A stretch of 64,000 nt of DNA from Lachnoclostridium sp. (GCA_023665475.1 JAMPEB010000003.1:186001-250000); one strand, 5' to 3'. Shown: positions 45,160-55,800, numbered from the stretch's first letter. Numbers and translations: made by a program. The notes: generated from the sequence alone by a model not told the origin.

Positions 45160-46125
45160 TTAAATCCCTGCAGCCCGCAGCTTTCCCATCATAAATTCCA
45201 GCATCCTGCCTTCATCATATCCAAATTTATCCTTTTCCATCCAGATAACATCCCTCTCCCTGCGAAACCATGTAAGCTGCCTTTTGGCAAAATGCCTTGT
45301 GTCCCGCTTTATCAGATACACGGCTTCCTCAAGGGTAATGTCTTCATCCAGATAATCCAGAATTTCTTTGTATCCCAATCCCTGCATGGAGGACATTCCC
45401 CTCTTAACGCCCATTTCCTTTAGCTTACGAACCTCATCCACAAGCCCGAGGCGCATCATTTCATCCACCCTTTTGTCAATACGCTCATACAGCCGCTCCC
45501 TCGTATCATTCAGCACAAAATAGCAGGAGTTGTATGCGCTCTCCTTTTGCCTCTCCCTCTCGTTATGCTCGGAAATCCGCTGCCCCGTCAGATGATAATA
45601 CTCTAATGCCCGGATTGTCCTCTTAATGTTATTGACATGAATCGTCTCGGCGGAAGCCTCATCCGCCTGTTCTAACATCTCATGTAAAAATGCGGCGCCC
45701 TTTTCTTTTGCCAGATTCTCAAGCTGCATACGATAGGTAACATCCCCCTCGGAAATTTCCTGTGAATCCTCCGCAAAATCTACCTGTTTGAGCAGCGCCT
45801 GAATATAAAATCCCGTACCGCCCGTCAGGATAGGAATATGCCCTCTCCCATAAATACCCGGCAGACATTCCCCGCATTTTTTCTGAAAGGTCACCACATT
45901 AAAATCCTCCCACGGTTCCAGCACATCAATGAGATGGTGGGGGATTCCCTGCATTTCCTGTGGGGTAATTTTGGCGGAGCCGATGTCCATATGTTTATAC
46001 ACCTGCATGGAATCAGCCGATAAAATTTCCCCGTCCACGGCTTTCGCCAGCGCAATCGACAGCTTTGTTTTCCCCACAGCGGTAGGTCCCGTTAAAACAA
46101 TCATGGGCTTTTTTGCTGTTTCCAT
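45160..46125 (-). CDS. miaA: tRNA dimethylallyltransferase
   Basis: 321 residues. Transfers an isopentenyl group to N6 of A37 in tRNAs that read codons starting with U. P-loop LTGPTAVGKTKLSIALAK, DSMQVYKHMDIGSAKI (substrate site), GGTGFYIQALL, and the C-terminal RDTRHFAKRQLTWFRRE. Start at 46125 is chosen for its AAAGG and the family N-terminus; earlier ATGs at 46130-46140 are possible. Its product is further modified by MiaB (gene at 58.6 kb). Confidence 0.95.
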   Translation of the reverse strand: METAKKPMIVLTGPTAVGKTKLSIALAKAVDGEILSADSMQVYKHMDIGSAKITPQEMQGIPHHLIDVLEPWEDFNVVTFQKKCGECLPGIYGRGHIPILTGGTGFYIQALLKQVDFAEDSQEISEGDVTYRMQLENLAKEKGAAFLHEMLEQADEASAETIHVNNIKRTIRALEYYHLTGQRISEHNERERQKESAYNSCYFVLNDTRERLYERIDKRVDEMMRLGLVDEVRKLKEMGVKRGMSSMQGLGYKEILDYLDEDITLEEAVYLIKRDTRHFAKRQLTWFRRERDVIWMEKDKFGYDEGRMLEFMMGKLRAAGI

Positions 46126-46180
46126 AATCATCATGCCTTTCCATAACCTACAAATTCTTGCTGCAACCTCCATTCCTCCT

Positions 46181-48199
46181 TTAAACAATACGCTTAAATT
46201 TCTTTTCCAGTTCCGTCTCCGTCATGGAAATAATGGTGGGTCTTCCATGGGGACAATTATAAGGATTCTCCAAGGTAAGCAGTTCATCAATCAGGGTTTC
46301 CGCCTCCGCCCTGCTTAAGGAATTATTGCCTTTCACCGCAGCCTTGCAGGACATGGACGCGATTTTTTCCTCGATTACGCGGAAACTCCCTTTTCCAATT
46401 CCTTCGGAAAGCTCGTCCAGCACATTCAAAAAAAGTTCCCTTTCGCTACATCCATATAAATCCACAGGAACGCTTCTAAGGGCATATTCATTGCCGCCAA
46501 AGCTTTCAATCTCGAATCCCAAAGATTCAAAAATCTCCAGATACTGCTTAAGCACCGCCTCCTCCTGCCCTGTAAGACTCACGATAATGGGGGGCATTAA
46601 AGATTGGGATGCCACATTTTTTTCATGGAACTGCTTTATCAAGCGTTCATATTTTACCTTCTCATGAGCTGCATGCTGGTCGATGATAAAAAGCTTGTCC
46701 TCAAACTGCACCAGCCAATAGGTGTCAAAAACCTGTCCGATAATCTGATACCTGGAGCGGTTCTCCACGGTGAGCAGTTTCTCCTCAAAGAGATTCATCT
46801 GTGTAGCGGAAACAACATCCAAATTTTTATCTTCCTTCATAAGTGCGGCCGGTTTCGCGGATACCATTGGTTTCGCAGATACCATTGGTTTCGCAGATAC
46901 CATTGGTTCCTTCGGTTCCACAAAGAAGTCATCTTCCCTATTTCCCGCGTTTTTTGCAGGGTTTTCTGTCAAATTATCGGTATTTTCTATTTTTTTCTCT
47001 TCAAAAACACGGTTCCAGACAGGTTTTTGCAGGAAATCCTGCATTTGGGGAGCATCTGCCTGATATGTCATCTCTTCCATTACCTTGGCAGTATTTCTTC
47101 TCACTTGCTCAAAAGGCTCCGGCACTTTCTCCTTTTCGGCTGCCTTGCGCTCCCTGTCCGCCGCTTCCTTTTTCTCTTTTTCATCCGTCAGAATATCCCC
47201 CGGAATCATCTCTTGATTTTTCAAGGTATTTCGCACCATTTCCGACAGACTGCCGCAAAAGCCGATGCCATCCGAAAAACGCACATCCATCTTGGTGGGA
47301 TGTACATTGACATCCACATCCCCCCTGTCCATGGAAATATGAAGGACGCACAGGGGGAACTTATGCTGCATCAGGTATTCCTTATAGCCTTCCTCCAAGG
47401 CCTTTGCCACAATGTTGCTTTTGATAAAACGCCCGTTTACATAATATAGCTCAAAATTACGGTTAGAACGCACGATGGCAGGCTTTCCCAGATAGCCCTC
47501 CACGCGCACGCCGTTTTTTTCTTCCTGAATCGGCACCAATGCCGCTGCCACCTCCCTGCCGTATATGCGGTAAATGACCTCCCGCAAATCCCCATTTCCG
47601 GAGGTATGGAATCTTGTCTGATTCCCTAATAAAAACTTAAAAGAAATATCCGGTCTTGACAATGCCAGATGCTCCATTAAATCTACAATATATCCCCCTT
47701 CCGTAGCGGGCTGCTTTAAAAATTTGCGCCTGACAGGGGTATTAAAAAACAAATTCCGCATGATAAAAGTGGTGCCATCCGGCGCGCCGATTTCCTCAAA
47801 GCTTTTTTCTACGCCGCCCTCATATACAATACGGGTTCCAATCAAGCTTTCCTTTGTTTTGGTGATAACCTCCGTCTTGGACACTGCCGCAATGCTTGAC
47901 AATGCCTCTCCCCGAAACCCAAGGCTTGCGACCTTCAGCAAATCCTGCGCCTGCTCAATCTTACTTGTGGCATGGCGCAAAAATGCAGTCCTTAACTGCT
48001 CTTTTTCCATGCCGGAGCCGTTATCCGTCACACGGACAAACTCTATTCCACCATCCCTTACTTCCACGGTAATGGCGTCCGCACCCGCATCAATGGCATT
48101 TTCCACCAATTCCTTTACCACGCTGGCAGGCCTTTCCACCACTTCACCCGCGGCAATTTTATCTATGGTTTCCGAGTCAAGTACATGTATCTGCGCCAT
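46181..48199 (-). CDS. mutL: DNA mismatch repair protein MutL
   Basis: 672 residues. GHKL ATPase (about 1-330): ELVENAIDAGADAITVEV, VTDNGSGM, SLGFRGEALSSIAAV. A linker of low conservation follows (about 340-470), with three in-frame 18-bp repeats giving PMVSAK. The C-terminal domain dimerises and holds the endonuclease-type motif DQHAAHEKVKYERL and a CPHGRPT end, so it should be a nicking MutL. GAGAGGAG precedes the ATG. It is separated from mutS by 368 bases of repeats. Confidence 0.96.
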   Translation of the reverse strand: MAQIHVLDSETIDKIAAGEVVERPASVVKELVENAIDAGADAITVEVRDGGIEFVRVTDNGSGMEKEQLRTAFLRHATSKIEQAQDLLKVASLGFRGEALSSIAAVSKTEVITKTKESLIGTRIVYEGGVEKSFEEIGAPDGTTFIMRNLFFNTPVRRKFLKQPATEGGYIVDLMEHLALSRPDISFKFLLGNQTRFHTSGNGDLREVIYRIYGREVAAALVPIQEEKNGVRVEGYLGKPAIVRSNRNFELYYVNGRFIKSNIVAKALEEGYKEYLMQHKFPLCVLHISMDRGDVDVNVHPTKMDVRFSDGIGFCGSLSEMVRNTLKNQEMIPGDILTDEKEKKEAADRERKAAEKEKVPEPFEQVRRNTAKVMEEMTYQADAPQMQDFLQKPVWNRVFEEKKIENTDNLTENPAKNAGNREDDFFVEPKEPMVSAKPMVSAKPMVSAKPAALMKEDKNLDVVSATQMNLFEEKLLTVENRSRYQIIGQVFDTYWLVQFEDKLFIIDQHAAHEKVKYERLIKQFHEKNVASQSLMPPIIVSLTGQEEAVLKQYLEIFESLGFEIESFGGNEYALRSVPVDLYGCSERELFLNVLDELSEGIGKGSFRVIEEKIASMSCKAAVKGNNSLSRAEAETLIDELLTLENPYNCPHGRPTIISMTETELEKKFKRIV
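46851..46904 (-). repeat. Three tandem 18-bp repeats in the mutL linker
   Basis: Unit GGTTTCGCAGATACCATT on the plus strand occurs three times without interruption (46851-46868, 46869-46886, 46887-46904), with one base difference in the first. It encodes MVSAKP three times in the disordered linker. Change in copy number would not shift the frame. Confidence 0.9.
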
Positions 48200-48567
48200 G
48201 AATCTCCTCTCTCCTCTATCATATATTTAGGCGTTTGCGAAACTCCTATTTTCCTAAAACGAGTTGTGCAGATTGCATGTTCCGCAAGCAGACCAGAGCG
48301 AGAGTGTGTCTGCGGCGGAATATGCAACATACGCATTTTGTATGTTTTGCACGAACGACACTCTGCGAAAACCCCGAGTTTCGCAATCACCGAGAAGAAC
48401 GCTGTTCTTGCGTTCTTCCGTGTGAAGCTTGAAATCACTTAGTGAGGTACTTTCGAGCTTAGTGAATTCGTACAAATTCGGAAGAATCCGCTTGCGGATT
48501 CTTCCCGGAATGATTTAGATTTTCTTAGGTTGGGGTACTTTCCAACCTTAGAAAATCTTCATTCCGT
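48200..48567. other. 368-base intergenic region of two abutting repeats
   Basis: No gene. From left to right: a short mutL leader side, the family-C repeat (48235-48386), then family-A copy 2 (48392-48573). The mutL promoter is not obvious within. Confidence 0.8.
48235..48386. repeat. Intergenic repeat, family C, copy 2 with terminal inverted repeats
   Basis: Bounded by perfect 11-bp inverted repeats TTGCGAAACTC (48235-48245) and GAGTTTCGCAA (48376-48386). Compared with copy 1 (45088-45154), it carries an extra central hairpin segment (GCATGTTCCGC and GCGGAATATGC arms). The flanks read CGAGTTGTGCA and TATGTTTTGCACGAACGACAC. Confidence 0.85.
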
Positions 48568-48573
48568 TCACAC
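48392..48573 (-). repeat. Multi-hairpin intergenic repeat element, family A, copy 2
   Basis: On the minus strand it starts GTGTGAACGGAATGAAGATT, the mutS stop codon TGA being part of it. The first 68 bases match copy 1 at 18639 with about three differences. The middle is different (GAAGAATCCG/CGGATTCTTC and other stems), and the end again shows CTTCACAC and GAAGAACGC/GCGTTCTTC. Confidence 0.85.
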
Positions 48574-51225
48574 CGTCCAACGGTTCTTTAATTTATTCTG
48601 CAAGCGGTACAGTGTATTTAACGCATCTAACGGCGTCATGGTGGAAACCTCCACCTCCATAAGCTCTTTCAGCACATCCTCGTCTGTAACGGTCTCAAAA
48701 AGAGAGATCTGCGCGATATCCACCTCGTCGTATTTGGGCTGCTTTTTCCCCTTGCCGTCTTCCTTATAATCCGCGGCAATGCTCTGTACCTTCTCCGTGA
48801 TGTCATTATCGCTTAACTGTTCCACGATTTCTTTTGCACGGTCGATTACCATATCCGGCACCCCGGCAAGCTTTGCCACCTGAATGCCATAACTTTTATC
48901 CGCGCCGCCCTTTATAATTTTGCGCAAAAACACAATGTCATCCCCGCGCTCTTTCACGGCAATGCAGTAATTGTTTACATTGCTCATCTTGCCTTCCAGC
49001 TCGGTGAGTTCATGGTAATGGGTGGCAAACAAAGTCTTTGCGCCTAAGAGCTTACGGTTACTGATGTGTTCAATCACTGCCCACGCAATGCTCAGTCCGT
49101 CAAAGGTGGAGGTGCCTCTGCCTATTTCATCCAGAATAAGCAGGCTGTCCGCTGTGGCATTTCTAAGGATATTTGCCACCTCATTCATCTCCACCATAAA
49201 AGTGGACTGTCCGCTTGCCAAATCATCGGAAGCCCCCACACGGGTAAAAATCCGGTCCACAATGCCGATATCCGCACTCTTTGCAGGCACAAAACAGCCC
49301 ATCTGCGCCATCAGCACAATCAGCGCCGACTGCCGCATATAAGTGGATTTGCCCGCCATGTTCGGTCCGGTAATAATGCTGATGCAGTGATGATTATTGT
49401 CCAGATAAGTATCGTTTGCGATAAACATATCGTTGGTAATCATCTGCTCCACCACAGGATGCCTGCCGTCCTTAATATTGATGATGCCCTTCTCGTTTAA
49501 CTTCGGCCTCACATAGTGATTGCGCTCAGACACCAGAGAAAGGGATGCATACACATCCAGCCTTGCAATGGCCTTTGCCGTGCGCTGGATTCTCTCAAGC
49601 TCCATGGCAATGGCATCCCTGATTTTACAGAACAAATCATATTCCAGCCCCTGCAGCTTATCCTCCGCATTTAAAATGGTATCCTCCAGCTCCTTTAATT
49701 TTGGCGTGGTATAGCGCTCCGCATTGGCAAGGGTCTGCTTGCGCACATAGTCCTGCGGCACCATATTTTTATAGGAATTGGTCACTTCAAAATAATAGCC
49801 GAATACCTTATTGTATTTAATCTTAAGATTTTTAATGCCCGTCCGTTCTCTGTCTTCCTCTTCCAATTTGGCAAGCCATTCCTTGCCGTCTCGCTTTGCG
49901 CTTCTGAGCATATCAACGGTTTCGTCAAACCCGTCCTTAATAATGCCGCCCTCTCTGATGGTAACAGGGGGTTCCTCATAAATAGCGCTGTCAATCAGGG
50001 CATGAATATCTTCAAGGCCCTCTATTTCCTCATGAATCTTTGTCAATTCTTCCTTTTCAAATTCTTTCAAAACCGTCTTGATATGGGGCAGCATTTCCAA
50101 GGAATTGCGGAAGGCAATCATATCTCTGGGATTTGCTGTCTTATAAGTCACCTTGCCAAGAAGCCGCTCCAAATCATAAATCGGGGCAAGATATTCCCGC
50201 AGTTCATCCCTTGCCACACTGTTTTTACATAATTCTTCAATGGCATCCAGCCGTTTTATCATCTCGTCCTTTTCGATTAAGGGCTGCTCCACAAAACTGC
50301 GAAGCATTCTTCCGCCCATAGCCGTCTTGGTCTTATCAAGAACCCATAAAAGAGAGCCCCTCTTCTGCTTTTCCCTCAAAGTTTCCGTAAGCTCTAAATT
50401 CCTTCTGGTGGAGCTGTCAAGAAGCATATATTTGCTGGTAAGATAAGGCACAATATGGGTGAAATGCGCAAGCTCCGTCTTCTGGGTATCATGTAAATAT
50501 TGTAACATCGCTCCTGCCGCAATCATCCCTAGAGGGAACTCTTCGATGCCAAGTCCCATCAGTGTGTTTACCTTAAAATGCTCAAGCAGCGTCTTCTTAC
50601 AGCCGTCATCATCAAAAAGATGGGGTTCCAGCGCATTGATGGAAATGCGCAGCCGCCCCCTTAAATCCTCGATATCCGCCCCGCTCATTAAAAACGCTTC
50701 ATTACAGATAATCTCGGACGGCGCATACTTCATCATTTCATCATTTAATTTGCGGATGTTTTCCACTTCCGTGAGGTAAAAATCCCCCGTAGTGACATCC
50801 GCCGCAGAAAGCCCAATCTTGGTGGGCGTATAGGCAATGCACATCAAAAAATTATTTTTGGAGGCATCCAGCGCCTGCATATTTAAGTTGGTGCCGGGGG
50901 TCACAATGCGGACCACATCTCTCTTTACAAGCCCCTTTGCCAGCTTCGGATCCTCCATCTGCTCGCAGATTGCCACCTTGTAACCTCTGCTCACTAATTT
51001 TGTAAGATACCCCTCCGCCGCATGGTACGGGATGCCGCACATAGGTGCCCTCTCGTCCAGACCGCAAGCCTTCCCCGTCAGCGTAATTTCAAGTTCTCTG
51101 GATGCAGTTAAGGCATCCTCGAAGAACATCTCATAAAAATCCCCCAGGCGGTAAAAAAGAATACAATCACTATATTGTTTTTTTGTTTCCATGTATTGCT
51201 GCATCATGGGAGTTAATTCCGCCAC
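48568..51225 (-). CDS. mutS: DNA mismatch recognition protein MutS
   Basis: 885 residues. N-terminal mismatch-binding domain with FYRLGDFYEMFFEDA (the Phe-x-Glu region), connector and lever domains, and the ATPase with GPNMAGKSTYMRQ, DEIGRGTSTFDGLSIA and ATHYHELTELEGKM. The start is a GTG at 51225 after CAGGAG; an earlier frame start at 51267 would lie in the upstream terminator. The stop codon overlaps the first bases of a repeat element. mutL follows downstream. Confidence 0.96.
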   Translation of the reverse strand: MAELTPMMQQYMETKKQYSDCILFYRLGDFYEMFFEDALTASRELEITLTGKACGLDERAPMCGIPYHAAEGYLTKLVSRGYKVAICEQMEDPKLAKGLVKRDVVRIVTPGTNLNMQALDASKNNFLMCIAYTPTKIGLSAADVTTGDFYLTEVENIRKLNDEMMKYAPSEIICNEAFLMSGADIEDLRGRLRISINALEPHLFDDDGCKKTLLEHFKVNTLMGLGIEEFPLGMIAAGAMLQYLHDTQKTELAHFTHIVPYLTSKYMLLDSSTRRNLELTETLREKQKRGSLLWVLDKTKTAMGGRMLRSFVEQPLIEKDEMIKRLDAIEELCKNSVARDELREYLAPIYDLERLLGKVTYKTANPRDMIAFRNSLEMLPHIKTVLKEFEKEELTKIHEEIEGLEDIHALIDSAIYEEPPVTIREGGIIKDGFDETVDMLRSAKRDGKEWLAKLEEEDRERTGIKNLKIKYNKVFGYYFEVTNSYKNMVPQDYVRKQTLANAERYTTPKLKELEDTILNAEDKLQGLEYDLFCKIRDAIAMELERIQRTAKAIARLDVYASLSLVSERNHYVRPKLNEKGIINIKDGRHPVVEQMITNDMFIANDTYLDNNHHCISIITGPNMAGKSTYMRQSALIVLMAQMGCFVPAKSADIGIVDRIFTRVGASDDLASGQSTFMVEMNEVANILRNATADSLLILDEIGRGTSTFDGLSIAWAVIEHISNRKLLGAKTLFATHYHELTELEGKMSNVNNYCIAVKERGDDIVFLRKIIKGGADKSYGIQVAKLAGVPDMVIDRAKEIVEQLSDNDITEKVQSIAADYKEDGKGKKQPKYDEVDIAQISLFETVTDEDVLKELMEVEVSTMTPLDALNTLYRLQNKLKNRWTV

Positions 51226-51253
51226 TTTTGTACACTCCTGTTCTATAATACTG

Positions 51254-51289
51254 AAAATCGGATGCACAATCTGTTGCGCACCCGATTTT
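51254..51289 (-). terminator. Hairpin terminator of the VanZ gene
   Basis: Stem AAAATCGGGTGCGCAAC / GTTG... pairing AAAATCGG(A)TGCACAA with TTGCGCA(C)CCGATTTT in the plus orientation, small loop. It is between the VanZ stop and the mutS start. The U-run is partial (TTTTCAGTATT). Confidence 0.65.
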
Positions 51290-51336
51290 ATATTAGCACA
51301 AAATATGGTAGTTGTAAATTATTAGTTTTGGAAAAA

Positions 51337-51903
51337 TCAGGGTTTTTCATCCCCGGCAGCCATCGATACGATTGCATTAGCAACAAAATTTAGCGGCTTA
51401 TATAATACCACCAAAAAGATACCACCTAAAATATTGAGCATTAAGTCGTCCACATCAAATACATGGTTTCTCACCTTAGTTATCAAATTGATTCCCAACT
51501 GAACCACTTCAATGGACAAGCTTGCTACAGCAATAGAAATTACACATTTTACTCTGGAAAGCTCCTGCGCTCTTATCCCTTGTAGTAACAGCGGTAATGG
51601 CATCAAAAGTATAATATTTCCTACTATCTGAATATAATTCTTTTGTTTTGCCATAGAAATTATGCTGGCAAAAGGCTTCCATTGCACTGCTATATAAGAA
51701 GCAGACTCCATCCATGGAAAATGCTCAAAAGTAAAAGGAAATACCGTTACCTTCATAACCAAGAGCAAATAAAGTACAAACAGGCAGCGCCACAATAATA
51801 GTTTCCTTTTTTTCTGCTTTCTCATTATGTAACAGGCAATAAGAATACCCACAATCACAGCATATACAACAAGTAAAACTTGTATGTGAACATCATATAT
51901 CAT
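51337..51903 (-). CDS. VanZ-family membrane protein
   Basis: 188 residues with five or so membrane helices (VLLVVYAVIVGILIACYIMRK; LLLWRCLFVLYLLLVMKVTVFPF; YIQIVGNIILLMPLPLLLQG; a C-terminal helix). The VanZ signature region is NIILLMPLPLLL and, later, FDVDDLMLNILGGIFLVVLY. Single VanZ proteins affect glycopeptide sensitivity in some bacteria; here function is unknown. Start at 51903 with GAGGG upstream. No van cluster is present. Confidence 0.85.
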   Translation of the reverse strand: MIYDVHIQVLLVVYAVIVGILIACYIMRKQKKRKLLLWRCLFVLYLLLVMKVTVFPFTFEHFPWMESASYIAVQWKPFASIISMAKQKNYIQIVGNIILLMPLPLLLQGIRAQELSRVKCVISIAVASLSIEVVQLGINLITKVRNHVFDVDDLMLNILGGIFLVVLYKPLNFVANAIVSMAAGDEKP

Positions 51904-51943
51904 TTTTATGCCCTCATATACCAACGACTTTTAATTTTGCATG

Positions 51944-52339
51944 CTACCATACCCATTCAATCGTAATATCGCCTGTCATTTGGAATCCTGTAAGCTGCCG
52001 TATATATATTCTGTATGTTCCTGCCCCATCTCCTACTAATGTACAACTTCCCGATGTCCTTGCATCAAGTTCATCATCATCCTTTGTACTCCATCCAAGT
52101 AATTTCTTTTTTTCGAGCATCACATATATGGTACCCTCATATACAGAATAACAGTTTGAAGTAGACACTGTAAATGTTGGTGTTGCAGTAGCATCCCAAG
52201 TACGCGCAGAGTACAGTCCTCCTGTCATGTCATAAGTACTTTCATATGACCCCGACTCCGCATATACTAACATTGTAGGCGTAATTACTAACAATAAATT
52301 TAACAGAATCATATTAAACAGTTTTTTTACTTTTTTCAT
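51944..52339 (-). CDS. Small secreted protein of unknown function
   Basis: 131 residues: a signal peptide (KLFNMILLNLLLVITPTMLVYAE), then about 105 residues with many Thr, Ser, Tyr and Gly and probable beta structure (TYDMTGGLYSARTWDATATP, SGSCTLVGDGAGTYRIYI). There is no membrane anchor and no recognisable domain. A GGAGGAATAAAAAT site precedes the ATG. Lies 40 bases upstream of the VanZ gene on the same strand, so they may be coexpressed. Confidence 0.65.
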   Translation of the reverse strand: MKKVKKLFNMILLNLLLVITPTMLVYAESGSYESTYDMTGGLYSARTWDATATPTFTVSTSNCYSVYEGTIYVMLEKKKLLGWSTKDDDELDARTSGSCTLVGDGAGTYRIYIRQLTGFQMTGDITIEWVW

Positions 52340-52872
52340 TATTTTTATTCCTCCATCTTTATCTTTTTTACCCCTTCACCTACAGAAAATAGCTATCTGT
52401 AATTGTTGTGATGCTTTATTTAATTGTCTCATCATAGAATGCTATCAGTTCCTAAGAGTAGAAGCACTCGTCTTATATGCTACTTAAATTTATGTTTATA
52501 TAAGCCTTTAAATCCACTTAATATAGTATCAGATAATACTTCATATTCACCCCCTTATCACCTTTTCACTACCAAATAATTATGCAAGCCAAAGCTTCGT
52601 AATCCCTGAAACACATTTTTCCACAAGACTATGCGCATATCTTGTATTAATAATACATCACTGTAGCGTATTGTGCAAGAGGAATTTTGAAAATTTTTCA
52701 GAATTTTTATCCCATTGCATCTCTTTTTCTTCTCTACACAACCAGAGCAAGCATCTCCTCCGCCTCTTTTCTGTGATGACTTTTCGTCATAAAACGCACA
52801 GAAAAACTGGCTTCTACCCTTCCCAGTTCTCTGCGGAGCAGTTTCTTTTTGTATTTATAAAAAGCTTTTTTC
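52340..52872. other. 533-base AT-rich intergenic region
   Basis: No coding frame with family features or good start signal. AT-rich with short inverted repeats: TACAGA/TCTGTA near 52381-52402, and a branched hairpin at 52767-52805 (TTTTCTGTG/CACAGAAAA around ATGAC/GTCAT) that may end the long permease-lipoprotein gene. Promoter elements for the small secreted gene are expected but I cannot name one. Confidence 0.5.
52767..52805 (-). terminator. Branched hairpin downstream of the permease-lipoprotein gene
   Basis: Outer stem TTTTCTGTG / CACAGAAAA with an inner ATGAC-TTTTC-GTCAT stem. It lies about 70 bases past the stop of the giant gene in the leftward direction. No long U-run follows, so termination is not certain. 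Confidence 0.5.
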
Positions 52873-55800
52873 TCACCCCTGTTCCCTCACATACAAAGAA
52901 ACCCGGTTCTGTATTACCTCTGCCGCTTCCTTTGCGGTCTTCTGTCCGTTAAAGAAGAACGCTGCCTCCTCCTGCAATATCTCATAAATACCCGGCGTCC
53001 GCAAATCTGCCGGCTCCGCATTTTCTATCAGGGTGCGAAGCTGCCCTATCTCCTCCTCCGTTGCCGAATAAATCTCTAAGGTCATGCTTTCATATGGTAT
53101 CGCCGCCATGGGGTCTTCTATGCGCACACCGTTTTCATCCATGTGATACCACTCCACGGACGCCGCTTCAAATGCCTTTTCCAAGGAAGCTTTATACACC
53201 GGAAAACCATCCATAATATTTTCCTCACTTGTATATAAAAGCTTTAAAAATTCCCATGCCGCGTCTTTGTTTTCACATTTCTCAGAGATGCCGAAAGCAT
53301 TTCCGAAAACCATTATTTTGGTTCCGCTTCCGCTTTCCGAGGGGAACCCGATATAGGTGATATCCTCATCAAAAAGAGCATGATTCTGTAAATAGGACAT
53401 GGTACTGTTCATGACCGTGGGATACAATAATAATTCTTCCGAACGCAGTTTTTCTATTCTTTCTTCCATGCCCAAGGAATGGGCATTGCTCGAAAAACGA
53501 TCTGCAAAAGCAAGCAGCGCAAGAAATTCCTCACTGTCAAAGGAGCAGTTTCCCGCCTCCCAATCAATGTAACGCTCCGCATACTGCAATATGATCCGAT
53601 TAAACATTTCTTCTTTGGAAATTCCTGCCGTCACGACCTTTTCATCCGCAAGGCTGTCCACAAAATCCTGATATTCCGAAAGCGTCCAGCCCTTTCTCTG
53701 CCCCAGAACAGAAGACTTCCCAACCATGGAACTTAACCAGAAATGGGTGGGAATGGCATACAAGGCTTCCCCATCCTCATAGGCAGCAACGGCATTTGCC
53801 AGAAAATCTTCCCCGGAAAATTCCGTGCTTTTTGCCAAGAAGGGGGATAAATCCGCGACAATGCCCTGACGGATATAACTTGCTGCATCCACCCCTGCCA
53901 AATCAATCAAATCCGGCGTCTTTCCCGCCGCAATATCCGTCTGAAGACGGTTTTGGCCATCCTCCTGCTCCGTGCTCCCGTAAACCAGAATCTCTATCCG
54001 GTAATCCGAAGACTGTCTGTTAAAGGAATTGACCACTGACCTTATATGGGAATCATCGGAAAACAGGGCAAGGGTCAGCACCTTTTTATCCGCAACAGGC
54101 TCCTCATCCGACAGGCGCACTTTGCGGGCGCATACCCACTGCGCACAGGCCTTTTGGTTTTCATCCTTTGTATTTACCAACACATAGAAAATGCTTTTGT
54201 CCGCCTGCACCATTCCCACAAGCTCCTCCTCGGAAAAGGCAAGTTCCGACAGGGAGAACATTTTTATACTCTCTCCGCTTTCCGAACTATATTCATAAAA
54301 ATCCCCGTCTGCATTGTAATACAGTTTATCCCCGTCCATACCCACCGTAAGAACGGTTTGGTAAGTATTGGGCGGAAGCTTCTTTACCAGGGATTTGCTC
54401 TTACCGTCCGAAGGATCTATCTCGAATAATTCCGTGCTTCCAATTCTATTGCCTCCATCCGTGCCGCTGTCTCCGCCGGCATCTTCCATACTCCGAGCCG
54501 CCGCAAACAACTTTCCGTCCTCCGACAAAGCCATTTCTTGTACAGCCCCCGCTATCTCTGTGCGGAACAGCCTTTTTCCTTGAGGCGAAATTCCTTCCAC
54601 TATAGAACTGATTTTTGCGCTGTACACAGGGGAAAAACTGAAATATAAATTGCCCTCTGCATCCATTGTTACACAGCTTGGATAAGCTGTCCCGCTATTT
54701 ACCATTTCCTCTGCTATCATCCCGGAAATATCATTCCCTGCAAGCAGCTTTCCTTTTTCATCATATTGATTCACGGCAAAAGAAGAAATAATTCCCCGCT
54801 CATCTGTCTCATAAACACCTGCCCAGAAAGTGTTTCCCTCCCCCTTGGCAACCGTTGACACCATGGCATCCCCCGGAATCTCCGGCGCAATTTTCTCTGC
54901 CTCACCGGTATCCGTATCATAACAGGTAATCCCATTGTCTAAAATATCAGAACTCACCGAAATAAGCCCCGCATACAACCGATTCTCTTCATGGAAAAAA
55001 CCAAAGGCGTGACCCTCCATATTTTCCACGGCACAGTGCTCAAAACGGTAGGTATATCTGGCATCCGTCTTATCCGATTTCGTATCGGAATTTTTGCCGC
55101 ATCCCGTGAGCACAAGGCAGATGCAGAGTAAGGATACCGTGACAAGGGAATATCCTGCACTTTTTTTCTTCACTTTCGGGTACAGGCATGCAAGCGCCGT
55201 CAAAACCAGAATAAATAATACAGCCGGAATGGGATTCAATTTACAGATTTGGAACATCGCACTATCCGCCATATCACCCGACCCGAGGGCGTTAAATACC
55301 AGATAGCATCCTGCCGTTCCCGCAAAAAAGCCTGTCAGCGCCGAGCCTGTCACCACCAGAAGATTTTCCCATTTTAACATGGCGGCAAGCTGCCTTCTCG
55401 TCATTCCGATAATCCGCAGCACCACAAATTCCTCCTTCCGTTCGATGAGTCCCATCATCACATGATTAAAGAAACTGATTCCTGCCATGACAGCCGTCAC
55501 CGCCGCCAGACCGCCGCCAAAAAGATAAATCAGGTTTAACATTTCGGAAGCTTCTTTTTTAATTACCTCATAAGATAAATAATACATATCACTGCCTGCC
55601 CGGCTTACAATCTGTTCCACAACGGGTTCTGTGCCGGATACATCCGGGGTATTGACCGCAACTGCGCACAGACGGTACATTCCATCTGCTTTCGGAATAT
55701 TGGCGGAAGGTAAAAAAGTCACTAAGGTTGCATCCAAAAAGGCACACATAAGCGGTACTTCATCCACCACAGCCATAACTTCATATTCCTTTGTCACGGC

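Noticed and set aside
48185-48475. Several overlapping short frames on both strands
   Set aside because: They lie wholly inside the two hairpin repeats, and similar peptides arise from the other repeat copy at 45.1 kb, so they reflect repeat DNA and not proteins.
51337-51903. Glycopeptide resistance locus suggested by VanZ
   Set aside because: No vanH, vanA-type ligase, vanX or two-component genes are present; a lone VanZ-family protein is common in Clostridia.
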